DNA from: UBA6345 sp045577635
Lineage (GTDB): Bacteria > Bacillota > Clostridia > Christensenellales > UBA1242
Length of the DNA: 6,995 nucleotides
Direction: 5' to 3'
Assembly (NCBI GenBank): GCA_045577635.1
Contig: JAZNIS010000029.1
Location: 1-6,995 of the forward strand
The position numbers were made by a program, and so were the translations under genes. How positions within the stretch are numbered: position 1 is the stretch's first letter; each line of letters opens with the position of its first letter. Positions 6,075 to 6,995 of the stretch are shown piece after piece. The notes below the pieces were generated by a model, which had not been told where the DNA came from, made no database searches, and saw nothing but the letters and a program-made list of their open reading frames with translations.

Positions 6075-6953
6075 ATGGAAAATATAAAAATTTGTGAAAT
6101 ATGTGGATTGTGTAATGGCTGTTTAACAGCAATTAACACAGCAAAAACAGAACTCAATAACGGAAATAAAGTAACATTATTTAAGGAAATTGTGCACAAT
6201 AAAACGGTTAATAACACCCTTAAAAATTTAGGTGCAAATTTTACAGAAGATATAAACGAAATTAAACCAGACACCGTTGCAATTATAAGAGCACATGGTG
6301 AGCCACCACAAACCTTTGAATACTTAAATAAACACAACATTAAATTTAAAGATTGCACCTGTGTAAATGTTAAAAAAATACATAATTTAACACAAGAATA
6401 TATGTTAAATGGCTACAAAATTATAATTATTGGAAAACAAACTCACCCAGAAGTTATAGCCACACAAGGTTGGTGCTTAAATGCTGGAATTATAATTGAA
6501 TCCGAAGATGATTTAAGTAAACTTATTAATATTAAAAATGAAAAATTTTATTTGGTTTGCCAAACAACTTTTAACATAAATAAATTTGAAGAACTATCTA
6601 AAAAAGTGCAACAAATTTTAGAAAAAAACAATTGTGAGTTAATAGTTCAAAACACAATTTGTTTTGCACAAAAAATTATTAACGACAAATCAGTTGAACT
6701 AGCAAAAAACTGCGATGTTATGATTGTTGTTGGCGGAAAAAATTCTAGCAACACAAAGGAATTATTTAAAAATGTAAGTTCCTACTGCCCTAGCATTTTT
6801 ATTGAAGATATTAACAGTTTTAGCGAAGAGTTAAAAAACAACAACATTGAAATTAATAAAAACACCTTAATTGGAATTACTGCCGGTGCATCAACATTAA
6901 AAGAAGAATTAATCCAATTAAAACAATTAATTATTAACTATTTAAACAAATAA
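6075..6953 (+). CDS. ispH: Divergent 4-hydroxy-3-methylbut-2-enyl diphosphate reductase (IspH/LytB)
   Basis: IspH makes IPP and DMAPP from HMBPP in the last step of the MEP isoprenoid pathway, using a [4Fe-4S] cluster. The 292 residues match stand-alone IspH (no S1 fusion). Three cluster ligands are present at family positions: Cys13, Cys96 and Cys196. Substrate and catalytic residues are also kept: His41 (EIVHNKTV), His74 (RAHG), His124 and Glu126 (GKQTHPE), the CQTT at 162-165, SSNT at 224-227 and the C-terminal TAGAST (269-274). The flanks are unusual: the first ligand sits in GLCNGC rather than GFCFGV, inside a run of cysteines every third residue (7, 10, 13, 16); the second lies in DCTCVNV rather than the common ATCPxV; and the RQ normally after the third is replaced by IIND. 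Activity as IspH is likely but not certain; an IspH-like protein with an added cluster or another substrate is possible. There is no Shine-Dalgarno sequence. A terminator follows. Confidence 0.88.
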   Translation: MENIKICEICGLCNGCLTAINTAKTELNNGNKVTLFKEIVHNKTVNNTLKNLGANFTEDINEIKPDTVAIIRAHGEPPQTFEYLNKHNIKFKDCTCVNVKKIHNLTQEYMLNGYKIIIIGKQTHPEVIATQGWCLNAGIIIESEDDLSKLINIKNEKFYLVCQTTFNINKFEELSKKVQQILEKNNCELIVQNTICFAQKIINDKSVELAKNCDVMIVVGGKNSSNTKELFKNVSSYCPSIFIEDINSFSEELKNNNIEINKNTLIGITAGASTLKEELIQLKQLIINYLNK

Positions 6954-6954
6954 A

Positions 6955-6985
6955 AAACGAACCGTAATTGGTTCGTTTCTTTTTT
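6955..6985 (+). terminator. Rho-independent terminator after ispH
   Basis: AAACGAACC and GGTTCGTTT form a perfect 9-bp stem (6955-6963 with 6970-6978) around GTAATT, followed by CTTTTTT. It starts two bases after the ispH stop. The A run on the left side would give a U run on the opposite strand, so it may also stop transcription arriving from the right. Confidence 0.93.
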
Positions 6986-6995
6986 GGTGCCGAAG

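Noticed and set aside
6017..6358. 113-codon open frame on the minus strand, hydrophobic and Cys-containing
   Set aside because: It lies almost wholly antisense to the conserved first part of ispH, and its hydrophobicity follows from the opposite strand's Asn/Lys codons.
1..6995. Defence system, mobile element, CRISPR array or RNA gene
   Set aside because: All but short intergenic stretches are accounted for by six ordinary genes; no repeats array, transposase, tRNA-like fold or toxin-antitoxin pair was found by reading both strands.

Overview
The window is about 7 kb of AT-rich bacterial chromosome carrying six complete protein genes, tightly packed, with no rRNA, tRNA, mobile element or CRISPR array visible. 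The low GC content, the standard genetic code (TGG for Trp, TAA stops), a DNA polymerase I with a decayed proofreading site, and a lytic transglycosylase downstream of polA all point to an AT-rich member of the Firmicutes, most likely an uncultured clostridial lineage. This placement is inference, since no taxonomic marker gene is present.

Layout: four genes lie on the minus strand. Reading in their direction of transcription they are a RimJ/RimL-like GNAT acetyltransferase (5409-4891), polA (4819-2267), a membrane-anchored lytic transglycosylase (2174-1635) and lysS (1502-21). A Rho-independent terminator at 2229-2261 closes the acetyltransferase-polA unit. The transglycosylase and lysS each appear to have their own promoter; the lysS promoter is the best in the window and has an 18-bp palindrome over its -10 box. 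A 106-bp divergent intergenic region (5410-5515) separates these from two plus-strand genes: a second, unrelated-looking GNAT acetyltransferase (5516-6040) and a divergent ispH (6075-6953), closed by a strong terminator at 6955-6985.

The genes are mostly housekeeping: DNA replication and repair (polA), protein synthesis (lysS), cell-wall turnover (transglycosylase), isoprenoid precursor synthesis (ispH) and two acetyltransferases of unknown substrate. They do not form one pathway, and I see no new multi-gene system. The points most worth a second look are: (1) the IspH homologue, whose N-terminus carries four cysteines at every third residue (C7, C10, C13, C16) instead of the single usual ligand; (2) three genes with no Shine-Dalgarno sequence but a -10-like hexamer placed so that the transcript would start within about three bases of the AUG, suggesting leaderless mRNAs; (3) the operator-like palindrome at the lysS promoter; (4) the unusual motif-2 sequence and separate arginine codon use of lysS; and (5) the absence of coaE from its usual clostridial place between polA and the transglycosylase gene.
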